Shown here one piece after another: positions 12,071 through 22,930 of a DNA stretch of 64,000 nt. Each line of letters starts with the position of its first letter. Position 1 is the stretch's first letter. Location: the NCBI GenBank assembly GCA_007922305.1, contig ML677326.1:58042961-58106960 (forward strand). The letters run 5' to 3'. The notes beneath the pieces were generated by a model, which saw nothing but the letters and a program-made list of their open reading frames with translations, made no database searches and was not told where the DNA came from. Position numbers and translations under genes: made by a program. This stretch comes from Dermatemys mawii. Taxonomy: Eukaryota > Chordata > Testudines > Dermatemydidae.

Positions 12071-13196
12071 CAGGTTACAACAGCTGATCGTTCACCATAC
12101 ATATTACTTTCCTTCCAAGAGCTTCCTCAGTTGTTGCAATAACTACTCAGAAGTCTGCAAGATGAAAGCCTCAGTGAGCCCCAGGTGAACTCCGAGTCCT
12201 ACCCCTTCCGTTAGCCTTTCTGCTGTTCGCTGGTTTTCATCTTCTGTCCAGTCCTGATAACCTTCCCCTGCCCAGTCCTCTTTGTTCCAGTTGTATTCTC
12301 TTTGCCTACTCTGGCCTAGTCTCCACTCTTTTGGCTTTTCATCCCAGTATCCTTAGTCAGCTAGTTCTAAACTCCCCGTTCCTTGTCTCAATCACTGACT
12401 GCTTGTCCCAGTGTCTTTGTCTAGACAGCTCCTTTTTAGATGTCTCCCATTCACCCCATTGCCACTGTTATTTCCCTCTTGGTTTCCAGTCCTCTTGTTC
12501 AGTGTTCCTCCCACACATGCTCCTCATATGATTTCAGTGTTTCCTCCCTATATTTCTCTCACCAACTTGACCTAAGAGACTGGGAGTTGAAGCTTCCCCA
12601 GCTCCACCCCTTCAGTTAACAGTTCCAATGTCCCCAAGGCTGTTTCCTTGCCTAGCCCTTCCCAGCCTCCCTCACCATCTCTCAGTCCCAGTTTCTCTCT
12701 CTGCCACCTCCAGTTCCACTGTTGCCAGACTCCTTGTCCCAAACCACTAATTTTCATTCCCCCCAGTGTGGCTCTTGTCCACTCTGCAGTTGAGTCAGGT
12801 GGATTCCTTCTGCATGCTGCCTGAGTGTCAGCAGGGAGAGTCTGAGTCTCCATTGAGTCTCCATTGAGTCTCCATTGTGTGAGAGAATGGACGCGCAGAG
12901 AATTTGACAGCACATTCAGATTTGAAAATGTGTGAGAAAGGAGAAAAGTGAAATATTGGAGGATAATTCTACTCCTAAGAGAAATATGACATTTGAACAG
13001 TGATTGCTCCAGGAGACAATCCATGGCTGAGAATCCCAAGTGAAGATAGGGCAAAGTTCAGTGCCTACTTTTCTTTGAGTGGTGGGTTTTTCCTATTGGC
13101 TAGCTTAGGCATCTCCTTCCTCAGCTTGCTGCTTTCTGGGGTTCATATTCTTAAGTGCCTTATTCCCCCCATACATTGTGTGGGGAGCCTGAGTAC
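12071..13196. other. Pyrimidine-rich intronic block with small tandem repeat
   Basis: A long CT-rich stretch (about 12150-12840) with recurring 'cagtcct.ttg.tcc' words looks like an old dispersed repeat that I cannot name. At 12844-12876 there is a short tandem array of the 11-bp unit GAGTCTCCATT. The minus-strand 160-residue frame across 12572-13054 is explained by this composition and is not called as a gene. Confidence 0.45.
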
Positions 13197-13209
13197 CTAA
13201 CTCAGGATT

Positions 13210-13389
13210 CAAGGATCAAAGGTGTAGCCGTGTTAGTCTGGATCTGCAAAAGCAACAGAGAGTCCTGTGACACATTATAGACTAACATACATATTGGAGC
13301 ACAAGCTATCTGATGAAGTGGGTATTCACCCACGAAAGCTTATGCTCCGATACGTCTGTGAGTCTATAAGGTGCCACAGGACTCTATCG
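13210..13389 (+). mobile_element. Short retroposon-like element ending in an inverted copy of itself
   Basis: It opens with the family head GTGTAGCCGTGTTAGTCTGG. A body segment (AGAGTCCTGTGACAC to GGAGCACAAGCT) is followed by a loop ATCTGATGAAGTGGGTATTC and then by the reverse complement of the body (AGCTTATGCTCC to CACAGGACTCT). A 13-bp direct duplication, CTAACTCAGGATT at 13197-13209 and CTAATTCAGGATT at 13390-13402 (12 of 13 identical), flanks it. This points to target-primed, LINE/SINE-like integration. No poly-A tail is visible. Confidence 0.75.
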
Positions 13390-13402
13390 CTAATTCAGGA
13401 TT

Positions 13403-14916
13403 AGAGATTCTACTGGGTTGCAGGGCATCTAGAGCTAGGTGTTGCAGTGCTGAGCCTAAGTCCTCTTTCTTGATCTACCTCATTCTCTCTCGTTAATATT
13501 CCTCCATATGCAGCCATCTACTCAGAGGCTCTCTTCTCACTTCCTCTCTCCCACCCCATCCACTTCAAAATTAGTTCTTGAATTGCTTTGCTCTCTTACT
13601 TCTTCCATTCCTGCTCTCAGGCTTCTTTTTCAGGTAGGAAAAGAGACCACGGTAGGTCAAGTTTAGCTGCTCTGTGTTCGCTAACCCCAACGTAATCTCC
13701 ATGTCTTTTCCTAATCTAGAAAAAACCTCAAAGAAATAATAGTCTCTGGCTAACAATGCTCCCAGGCAGGAGAAGGTGTTACTAGTTCCAACTACTTTGC
13801 TTGCTGGTCCCAAATGACTTCCCTTACTGGAAAGTAGGTTTTTCAAGTGCTGTTCTTGCAATAGAAATGCCTGTCTTGTATTCAGCACACACATCCAGTA
13901 CAATAAAAAGAAAAGGTACTTTTTTGTGCTGCTCATAATAGATTTTTCTAGTTTAAATGTGGATACAGATAACTGGTTCAGGCAACATTTCTCCCATCCT
14001 TTTAAACCCCAAACTGTTTTTCCTCTCACAAGTTACTAAACCTCCCACTCTAATCTTATTCAAGCTCCATCCTCAACATTTTAGCTGGCTTCTTTACCTA
14101 AAGACCAGTAGAAATGTCTCCTAATCTCTATCGACTAGGCTTTCTTGGTGTTCTTTAAATTTAAAAAGCTGCAGTGGACATTCCTTTATGGTCCTAGCTC
14201 AGAGTGGTAAGGTAAAGCCTGAATCTCCGCTGAATTATATTCAGGTCTACCTCACCATTTAATAATTAACTTTTTTGGTAGGCTAGTTGGGTGTCCTATG
14301 GTATTCCTTCAGAAATACCTTCTGATGTGATTTCCCTGCTGTCTTTTTGCTTGCGGCTACTTGTTTTAAAAATCTACGTAGCAGTCAGTGCTGGCATCCA
14401 TAAGCCTTCATAGGTCTAAATATCATATGAATTTCCTTTTACGTGTGCTGGTAAGATAGGGAGGAGGGGAGGTTATTTAGGATTTTTATAAACATGTTGT
14501 AAAACATGCTTAAATTCACACACTTTTTTTTAAAAATTATCCTGAGAATCTGCTTTTCTCTTTAAATGAAAGTTGAAAAACTTGCACAGTTCAAGTTTGT
14601 ACAATGATTTTGCTGTGTTTTGCTTTGTTCTGCTATTGAAAATGTTAAAACAGAGTTGTGACTTGATACAATCTGATAAATTAACTGAATTATAATGGTA
14701 AATATTTTAAAAAGAGAACAAGTAGAAAAGTCAGTTAACAAATAATTGATTGGTTTATTATTTTATTATTTATATGATGGTAGCATCTAGGAGTCCCAGT
14801 TGAGAATCAAGGCTCCATTGTACCCGGGCTGAACAAGCAAACATGTTAAATAGCTAATTTACTGCAGCATATTTATTAAGGAACGGTTTTAAAATATTTT
14901 TCTAAATTGTTTTTAG
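13403..14916. other. SPOCK3: Intron upstream of the SPOCK3 exon
   Basis: AT-rich sequence without recognisable repeats. The minus-strand 152-residue frame at 13571-14029 has no known motif and no conserved-looking composition, and is regarded as chance. Confidence 0.5.
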
Positions 14917-15031
14917 CTTTAGATCCTGCTAAAGATCCATGCTTAAAGATGAAATGTAGTCGTCATAAGGTATGCATTGCTCAAGACCAGCAGACTGCTG
15001 TTTGCATTAGTCATCGGAGACTTTCACACAG
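14917..15031 (+). CDS. SPOCK3: Internal exon of SPOCK3 (testican-3)
   Basis: This 115-nt internal exon lies between an acceptor (pyrimidine-rich stretch, then TTTTTAG ending at 14916) and a canonical donor GTAAGT starting at 15032. It opens in codon position 2 and closes after codon position 2. It reads xCT-LDPAKDPCLKMKCSRHKV, then CIAQDQQTAVCISHRRLSH, then a split Arg codon. The cysteine pattern and the DPCLKMKCSRHKVC stretch match, from memory, the segment of testican-3 just before its Kazal-like domain; SPOCK1 and SPOCK2 differ clearly there. Testicans are secreted heparan/chondroitin sulfate proteoglycans of brain matrix. I found neither the preceding exon (ending in PFDQ in human) nor the following one (the Kazal exon), which fits the very large introns of this gene. 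Paralog assignment rests on recalled sequence. Confidence 0.9.
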
Positions 15032-18000
15032 GTAAGTGCTTTAAAGTTAATTTTGTTGATTAGTTTACTGTCTTCACCACTAAGGACTATAACTTGTAAA
15101 CGAATTGTAAATATTGTAGTTTCTCTACAACATAATATACGGGGAAGAATTGAGATGAAGATTTTCTTTAATAGTTTTACGCTGATTTAATTACTATGAT
15201 CGTTGCATATCTGTACATTGTGTGTTCTAGGATATACATATGTACGTAGAGTAAACTGCTGATATAACTACTGCTACATTCAAGGAAATAGTTGCAACAA
15301 AAACAATTATCCCAGGAGATAATCTTCCACTGCTGTGATTTTGTCATTTTTTAAAATCTTTAGAATTCGCAGTGTTCTTCCCTTCCAAAGGCTACATTGT
15401 TATACTATTTGTGCACACATTTGTCTAACTGTATTTGGATAAGGTAAATCCCAAGATTTATTTGGTGTACCTTTTCTGCTTAGGTGTAATATTCACCCCC
15501 ATATTTTTTTGAAGTAGTATCATTTGAGTTCTACACCAGTTACACACAATGAGCAAATGTGTGGTACAGTTTGCTTAGGGCTTGAACATGGACTGTTTTC
15601 CCCCTTATACTTCTCTTTTGGGAACATATTTAATGTTTTAGCTATGAAATATGAAACTGTCTTTTGTAAGAAGAGTAAACTACTGTACATAGGCCCCAAT
15701 TTAGCAAAGCACTTGAGTATGTGCTGGATTCTTGACTTTAATGGACCTTAACAACCTGCTTAAAACTAAACATGCTGAGTTTGGGCCCCTAATGATAAAG
15801 TTTAACCGGTAACATAATAGACAGTATTTCTAGAAATGTCATCATTTCTTGACTGGTGAAAACTATATTTAAGGGGAAAGTATCAAGCGTTTGAGATAGA
15901 ACAATTATAAGGCTATATTTTTTTTTAAGGGTTAGGGTTAAGAATTCAGTTTAGGGTTAAGGAATGTTCTCCATTTCCTAATATCTAGTTATGCTGAAAT
16001 ATAGCCATCTGTAGCTGGTCAAAGAAACAAGCTAGTATTTTTGTGAGGTAAAAAACAATGTTTTAAAGTGTGCAGCCACAATTATTTAACCAAAAACTAT
16101 TTGTGGGATCATGCTTGGTGTAAAATTAGAGACTTTTGTATTATGATTATAGAAATTGAAAGAGTTATTGTGAAATTACTTTGCTAATTTCAGTTGCATT
16201 TGAACCATTGGGGAAAATATCAATGCCATATGTAAAAGGACAAAATAATTTGAGAAAATATATTTATATTTCTAAGAAGATATTATATATGAGGAAAAAT
16301 AATAAAAAGAAAACTGTATAAAGTAGGTAGATGTTGAAAAATCTTGTAGACCAGCTGCAATTGCGTACAATATTTGCATATATATTTTTTTCCATGTTGA
16401 ATAAATATTTGTAAAAGGCCATCTTTCCCCACTGCCTTTCATCTAGTACAGGAAGGTGGGCTTTGGTTCATGAAATGCTGTCTGAATATAATCAAAGCTC
16501 ATTATGGGAATTTTCAGAATGGTAGAAACTCACTAGTTAGAACTAAAAACTAGGAAACTTATGTGGACTATTCAATATTAAGCCAGATCCTGTTCTGTAG
16601 ATCTGTGCACGGAGGGGACCCTACATGCTTGGATCTATCCTTCCTCTCAGAATGAACCTTTCTGACATGGTGCATTCTCTTCCTGAAGAGGTGCTTTCCA
16701 TGCAATTTGGTGCCTGAACAGGCTGAAAGCAGTGGGAAGATTGTCCTTTTTCCATTCCCAAGGAAATTAGATGAGAGAGGTAATATAGCATTGGGCGCCA
16801 TTATTCTTTGTTTGTATGTATGTATGTATGTATAATCCATTGCGCCTTCTTTTAAGCATTCCACACATCTGCATACTGGGGACAGCAGTACATAAGGTAG
16901 ATGAGGGAGAAAAGGAGGGACACTAATGGGGGCCAGCCTCTATGCAGACGTTTGAGGACGTAGCAGGTTTTTGGGTAAGACCTATAGCTTTTTCCCCAGC
17001 AAGGCTGTATGGATGGAACAGCTGAAAATAAATCCTTGCAGAATTTCATCCTTAACCTTCACTCATGTTTAATTCCTCACAGGCAGGTTTTCGGCCATAG
17101 TTGAGGCCAAGATATTCTGTTTTTCTTGTAAGATCTCTGTGTGAGAGATTCTGGAGAGTTAATTCTCCCGGGAGAAATTCACACAAAGATCCTCTCAGAT
17201 CTTCCCATTGGAGCACATTAGCTCTAGTTTCTGCACTGCGAGTTTCCACTGGCTGTTCAGGAAACTATTCCCACTCTTTCAGGGCTGTTCTACAGGAAAA
17301 ACAAGGCAGCCCCTGGTTGTACTCCCCCTCTCCCCACTATTTTATATGGGGCTAGATATGTGACAATGTATACCATCCGCTCCCGTCCCCAGTCGAGACT
17401 CATCCAATCTCTGACCCCTTTCCCAGCACAGTTCCTGGGTTGTGTGATGAGGCTTCTATAAAATGCTGGTGGCATGGTGCTACTGAGGTGCCAGTATGCC
17501 TCTGTGCATGAGGAACTATGGAGATCTGTGTCACTGATGCCCTCTAAGTGCAGATCTAATAGGGCAGGATTTAGTCCAAAATGTGTATTTGTCTGTCTCT
17601 TATCTCACTAAAATGAATTGGACTACTTGTATAGAAGAGGATTTCTCGCTTAATTAAAGGTTACTGGATTAGAGTCTTTGAGTAATATTGAGAGAGTGAA
17701 TAAATAGGGAAAAATATGGCATTACTAATGTTCTTGTAATTTATCTTTTAAAATTTATTTTCATTTAAATCTACATATGTGAATTCAACATTGTGTGAAA
17801 GTGTGGTAGTTGCCTTGAATTTATATATAGCGAAATCATACTTTGAACTTTACATTACATGGATTTAAGGATGTTTGAAGTATAACTTCCAGATAGTTTA
17901 AATTATTTATAATACCTTAAATGACATGCTAATAAATTAATTGTGATATGTTTTCTCAAAAGTAATGCAGCTAGTATGAGACTTCACTGTGCAACAAATC

Positions 18001-20671
18001 CTATAGAGAAGTGCGAGAAGACAGAATGTTAATTGATTTTTGTTGATTAGAAAATGTAAATTGAGATTCTGTGGTGTCAAAAATAATAAATATTATTTCT
18101 CCAGAAGTAAAAACACTTGAATGTGTTGAGTTTGTATTTTCTGACATAATACATAGGAACCCAGTACTCCGCTGTAACCTGTATCACTACAGTATGTGTT
18201 TTCATTCTTCATTTCTATGATACTTTTAATTGTAAACAGGGTCAAATGGTGTATGTAAAAATACTTGCTCTGTGTTAAGGGACAAGAGTTGCAAAACTGA
18301 TTTGACCAGTATAATAAACTCTCATTTTCTCCTATAATACATGCATACATTCATTCTATATTTTCAGAGTCTTATTCAGTTGCTCATAATTTTCTATCAG
18401 GCTGGTACTTGTGATACGTTGATATGACACACACAGGCTGATTCACCATTTCAAAATGCACTTAGATGGTGTATATCATCATTAATTGCATCAATTAAAA
18501 ATTCATGTCATTCTTTTTCTTTTGTTTTTGTTAAGTAGTTGCCAATGTAGGAATCATACTTACATTACTCATAGAACATAATTTACACATAAGCCTGATC
18601 TGCCTGTCATCATTTGCTTTGGGGGACATCTTTTATTTTTTTATCCTTTGTTGTTGTTTACTGGTACCATGTCCTCTGATGGACAGGGCTTCAGAGATGG
18701 ACAAAACAAATTCAGCAATCTATCTTTTACAGGAGGAGTAAAGGCTTTTGGCGTAAAAAATCACCAAAAGAAATCTGAAGAGTGCTAAACATGTACATGA
18801 TTTTAAACACAAATATTGCCATTAGTTTCAGTAGGCTTACTACAGAAAACTGCAATATCAAGCTCTTCCGTTAAAATCTTTGGTGGATTGGGGCCCAGAT
18901 GCATATTTATTAAAGTAAAAATATTTAAGCTCTGCTTGTAGGCAGAAAAGGAGGAAAAACATCTCATTTAATAGCATCTTCCCTACTTCGACAAATTTCC
19001 CTTTGCTTTTATCTTGTATCTCTTCAGCTACAGGAGACAATTTACAAATAGGGGCACATTCAGTTAAAATCTGTCATTGTGAAGACCAGTCTAAGCTTCG
19101 ATTAGTGACTGAAAGGAACTGGTGAAGTGTCAAGTGATGAGTTGCTCAGTAACATTTTAGAAACATGTTTCCAGAACATGTAGATTGAAACACAGAATGT
19201 GTACCCTGTTTTGCACTAAACATCCAGATCCAGCATCATCTGGGCTTCTTTGTTGTGGCGCATAGTGAGCAAACTTACACTGGCTGATCTTAATGGAGTC
19301 TGATAAAACACAAAAACCTTGTTCTCCTCTTGCGTAAGCATTGAATGCATTAACCAAAAACGATCAAATACAGCAGAGAGGTATCCATACACAAAACAGT
19401 TAGATGCACACCAGTTTGTTCCTTAGATTATGAACCTTCTGCATTGCATTGTGTAGGCTTGTTTGTTTTTAAATCAGAGCCAGGTTTTTTAGTTTTATTG
19501 GCAGATCCAAAGATAGCATTTTGGGGTGGATCATTTCGAGTGGCTTTAGGATATTGAGGATGGCTTCCGAGGTAATTTTCTATATCTGCTCAGGTTTTCA
19601 GGTTGCCACCCTATTCTGCTGTAGAAAAGATGGATCCCAGCTATTCATGCTGTGTGCTGTGAATGGTGGCTAACACACACAAGCCAATGTTCCTTACATG
19701 TTTGCGGGGGCTAGCATCTCCCCCATCCACTCAGGCAAACTTTGAGGCAATATTCTCTTTTTTTTTTTTTTTTTTTTTTTACTTATTTTAGAATACAGAG
19801 TGGCAAGTAATAGTAATATAATGTAAGTGCTCAGAATCCACTCCTTTTTGTCCAATAATTACTGATATGTAGGAGGTCCCAGGGAAATATTATATAATAA
19901 AGGGGCATAACTTAATTAAAATTTATGAACCCCAGACAATGTGTATATCTTTATCATCTCTCTCACTCCATTGTCTAGCTTACATTCTTCTCCATTCACT
20001 TCCTTTTTTCCTTGGTTCTGTGTACTGTTTTGTATTCTTTTTATGATTCTCTCCCCTTTTCTCCATTTATTTCTTTGAAAAAAGCATCTGCTTTTCTTTC
20101 ACATTCTCTGTTGTCCACCATCTTGTTCTCTCTCCATGTGGTCTCTTCAAGCTTATTTATTTGCTTCTTGTGATAGTTTTTTCCTGTGCTCAGTCTGTTG
20201 CACTGGTCTGTTGCACTGTCACCTTTGCCATCACGTGTATTCCATTGTTTCTTCAAAGTCTCTCCATGTCACTTTAATACGAATACTTAGCATTCATATG
20301 GTATTCTACAGATTTTTATTAACCACTAGGCACCTGTGATAAATAAGTAATAATATCCAGTTAAAACACCTAAAGAGTTGTGTTATGCACAGAGGACAAA
20401 CATGAACATGGATGAAAAATTAATTATATCAAGTTTAAAGTTTGACCCTGAGGAGCAGAGCCAGCACTGAAAAGGATACCACATAATACAGTAGCTTATA
20501 ATTATTAAATAGTTGTTTCCCTATCATCAAATTCATCTTTCTTACCATAGAAGAAAAGCTGAATAGTAAGAAGTCAAAATATGGGGAAAAAAAAGTCAAG
20601 TAGAAAAAACAAAACTGACAGTGCTAGGTATTTGATGTCCCCAAATTTGTAAGAGTCTGAGCACCGTGTGT
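15032..20671. other. SPOCK3: SPOCK3 intron, left part
   Basis: It starts with the splice donor GTAAGT. It is mostly unique AT-rich sequence. Visible details are a telomere-like GGGTTAGGGTTA at 15929-15940, a (TATG) microsatellite at 16811-16831, a run of about 25 T at 19756-19780, and a degenerate 'caatttagcaaagcac' palindromic-family copy near 15688-15790. No further SPOCK3 exon was recognised. Confidence 0.6.
16811..16831. repeat. (TATG)n microsatellite
   Basis: About five tandem copies of a 4-bp TATG unit. Confidence 0.8.
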
Positions 20672-21386
20672 TGTGACGGAGTCAGACCAGAAGGATATAG
20701 GAGAGTGCTGGAAGGCAGGTACATTAGTCTCAGGGTGTGCAGGTCCCTGTTCCCTTGATAGCCAAACAAAGGCTACTCCAGGCCAATCAAGACACCTGGG
20801 GCCAATTAAGAACCTTCTAGAAAGGAGTAGAAACAGCTAGCCTAATTGGGACACCTGAAGCCAATCAGGGACTGGCTGAATCCAGATAAAAACCTCCCAG
20901 TTAGTCAGGTGGGCTGTGGGTGTCAGGAGCTGTGGAAGGAAGTTATGCTGTTGGTGAGACTGAGTGTTGGACAACATATCATACAGAAGGAAGGAGGCCC
21001 TGAGGTAAGGGTGAAGTGGAGTCTGAAGAAGCGGGGACTGCTGTGGGGAAGTAGCCTAGGGAATTGTATTGTGTTTTGTGGATAAAAGGTCAGCCATCTT
21101 AGCTGATACTATTAGGGTCCTTGGGCTGGAGCACAGAGTAGAGGGCGGGCCTGGGCTCCCCCCTTTCTGCCTCCCCTAATTAGTCTCTGAGATTGGGAGG
21201 CAATAGAGACTGTGCCAGGAAGGATAGCTTCTCCTCACTGGTTTGTAATGAAAATGGCTCAATAGGCTATGACCTTGTCTCCAGAAAGAGAAGGGCTCCG
21301 TGGAGGGTCACAGTGAGCCGCTGAGGCTAGTAAAAATCTGCCAGGAAACGCAGGATCCACGAAGATAAGGACAGAGCTTTGTCACA
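20672..21386 (+). mobile_element. Solo LTR of an endogenous retrovirus-like element (family A, copy 1)
   Basis: The 715-bp block starts TGTGACGGAGTCAG and ends CTTTGTCACA, with TG…CA termini and matching inverted ends. It is flanked by the 4-bp duplication GTGT (20668-20671 and 21387-21390). No internal retroviral genes flank it, so it is a solo LTR. A second copy lies at 39145-39761 in the same orientation. The 79-residue frame at 20846-21085 is shared by both copies but is LTR sequence, not a gene. An AT-rich GATAAAAACC stretch near 20885 is a possible TATA region, so plus orientation is likely but not proved. Confidence 0.85.
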
Positions 21387-21390
21387 GTGT

Positions 21391-22179
21391 AAAATATAAG
21401 GAACTAATGTCCGGTGAATATTATGGTCATAAAATGGCTACAGCATCACCTTATAGTTTGAAATGAAAACTGCAATACCAACCCTTTATTTAAACCTCCT
21501 CCATTAAAATCTGGATGCAGTAATTAAATAGTGTTGAAAATGTTCTGACCTGCAACCCACATGCATCTCACCTGTGAAGTGCCGAAAGGTAAGAGCTTGC
21601 TGCACTCATTGCCAGCTGTTTAAAAGAAATACAGCTATGCCATGAGCTCAAAGAAAAATGAATAGTAATGAAGGGTGAACCAGTACAATCAAATAGCAAA
21701 ATGGATAGCTTCTCCCTACATGACATGAGTAGTGTGGCTTGTAAGGAAGGATTCCAGAGGGGTATACCTGGACATGCAAATCTGTGATGTGGAACTCAGT
21801 AGGACATGAGCTGTCAGGAGGAATCTAATGCAACCAAATTTGTTATTGCAGAGAAACTCCTTATCTATCCACTGAGCAGGCCTGTGAAGAACTGCAGAAG
21901 GCAAATCAGCTATTGTGTTGAAGAATCTTCTGCTAAAGAATCTCCTCCTACCTGTAGATCTACAAGCCAGATTTTTATAAGGCCTTATTTTCTGCTTATG
22001 AGCTAAACTTCCCAGAGAATGCATTTTGCTCTTCTCAGCATGACTGAAGAGCAAGCTTGCTAGAAATTACCAGTTCAAGAATTAAATAAGATTAAATATT
22101 TAGTGATGTACTTTACTAACCACAACAAGTGAGAGATATTTGTTAGCAAAAATGATATATGTCCAAAAGGACGTAAGTA
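21391..22179. other. Intronic, no gene recognised
   Basis: Overlapping frames on both strands at 21716-22054 have no recognisable motif. No repeat end was identified. Confidence 0.5.
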
Positions 22180-22930
22180 AATAGCCAGATGTTTGAGCAT
22201 ACAGTTACACTTATCAGAATGTTAAGAAATACATATAAAATGATGAGGTTCAGATTAGCTGTTACCGGTTACGAAAGAGATCTTGGAGTCATTGTGGATA
22301 GTTCTCTGAAAACATCCACTCAGTGTGCAGTGGCAGTCAAAAAAGCCATCAGAATGTTGGGAATCATTAAGAAAGGGATCAATAATAAGATAAAAAATAT
22401 ATTGCCTCTATATAAATCCCTGGTGCGCCCACATCTTGAATACTGTGTGCCGATGTGGTCACCCCATCTCAAAAAAAGATATATTGGAATTGGAAAAGGT
22501 TCAGAAAAGGAAAATGAAAATTAGTAAGGGTATGGAATGGCTTCTGTATGAGGACTGATAAATAAGTCGGGGACTTCTCAGCTTGGAAAAGACAGAGATA
22601 TGATTGAGGTCTATAAAATCATGACAGGTGTAGAGAAAGTAGAGGTGTTGACAACTGCTCATAACACAAGAACTAGGGATCAACCCATAACAAAATTAAT
22701 AGGCAGCAGGTTTAAAACAAATAAAAGGAAGTATTTCTTCACACAATGCACAGTCAACCTTTGGAACTCTGTGCCAGAAGGGTAATGGTTCAGAAAAGAG
22801 CTAGATACATCCATGGAGGACAAGCGATGGATCACTTGATTACCTGTTGTATTCATTCCCTCTGGGGCACCTGGCATTGACCACTGTCGTAAGACAGGAT
22901 ATTGGGCTAGATGGATCTTTAGTCGTCTTA
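22180..22930 (+). mobile_element. CR1 LINE 3' part, plus strand
   Basis: The frame at 22189-22524 encodes the reverse-transcriptase C-terminus: YERDLGVIVDSSLKTSTQC, IRMLGIIKKG and LPLYKSLVRPHLEYCVPMWS. After a frameshift the sequence continues through TDQPIT…[15 protein letters not shown] (about 22678-22745). It ends with GACAGGATATTGGGCTAGAT and GGATCTTTAGTCG, the CR1 3' UTR. It is degenerate and 5'-truncated. Confidence 0.88.

Noticed and set aside
12572..13054. 160-residue minus-strand frame
   Set aside because: It sits in a pyrimidine-rich old repeat block and has low-complexity Glu/Gly/Leu composition.
13210..13389. tRNA-derived SINE with A and B boxes
   Set aside because: The head has a loose A-box-like GTAGCCGTGTTAG stretch, but no convincing B box or tRNA fold was found, so no tRNA origin is claimed.
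13571..14029. 152-residue minus-strand frame next to the SPOCK3 exon
   Set aside because: No recognisable domain, no splice context and AT-rich intron-like composition. A chance open frame of this length is expected in 64 kb.
15929..15960. True telomere or chromosome end
   Set aside because: Only about three hexamers are present, with intron sequence on both sides.
20846..21085. 79-residue frame repeated almost identically at 39319-39558
   Set aside because: Similarity between the two is explained by the shared solo LTR, not by a conserved gene.
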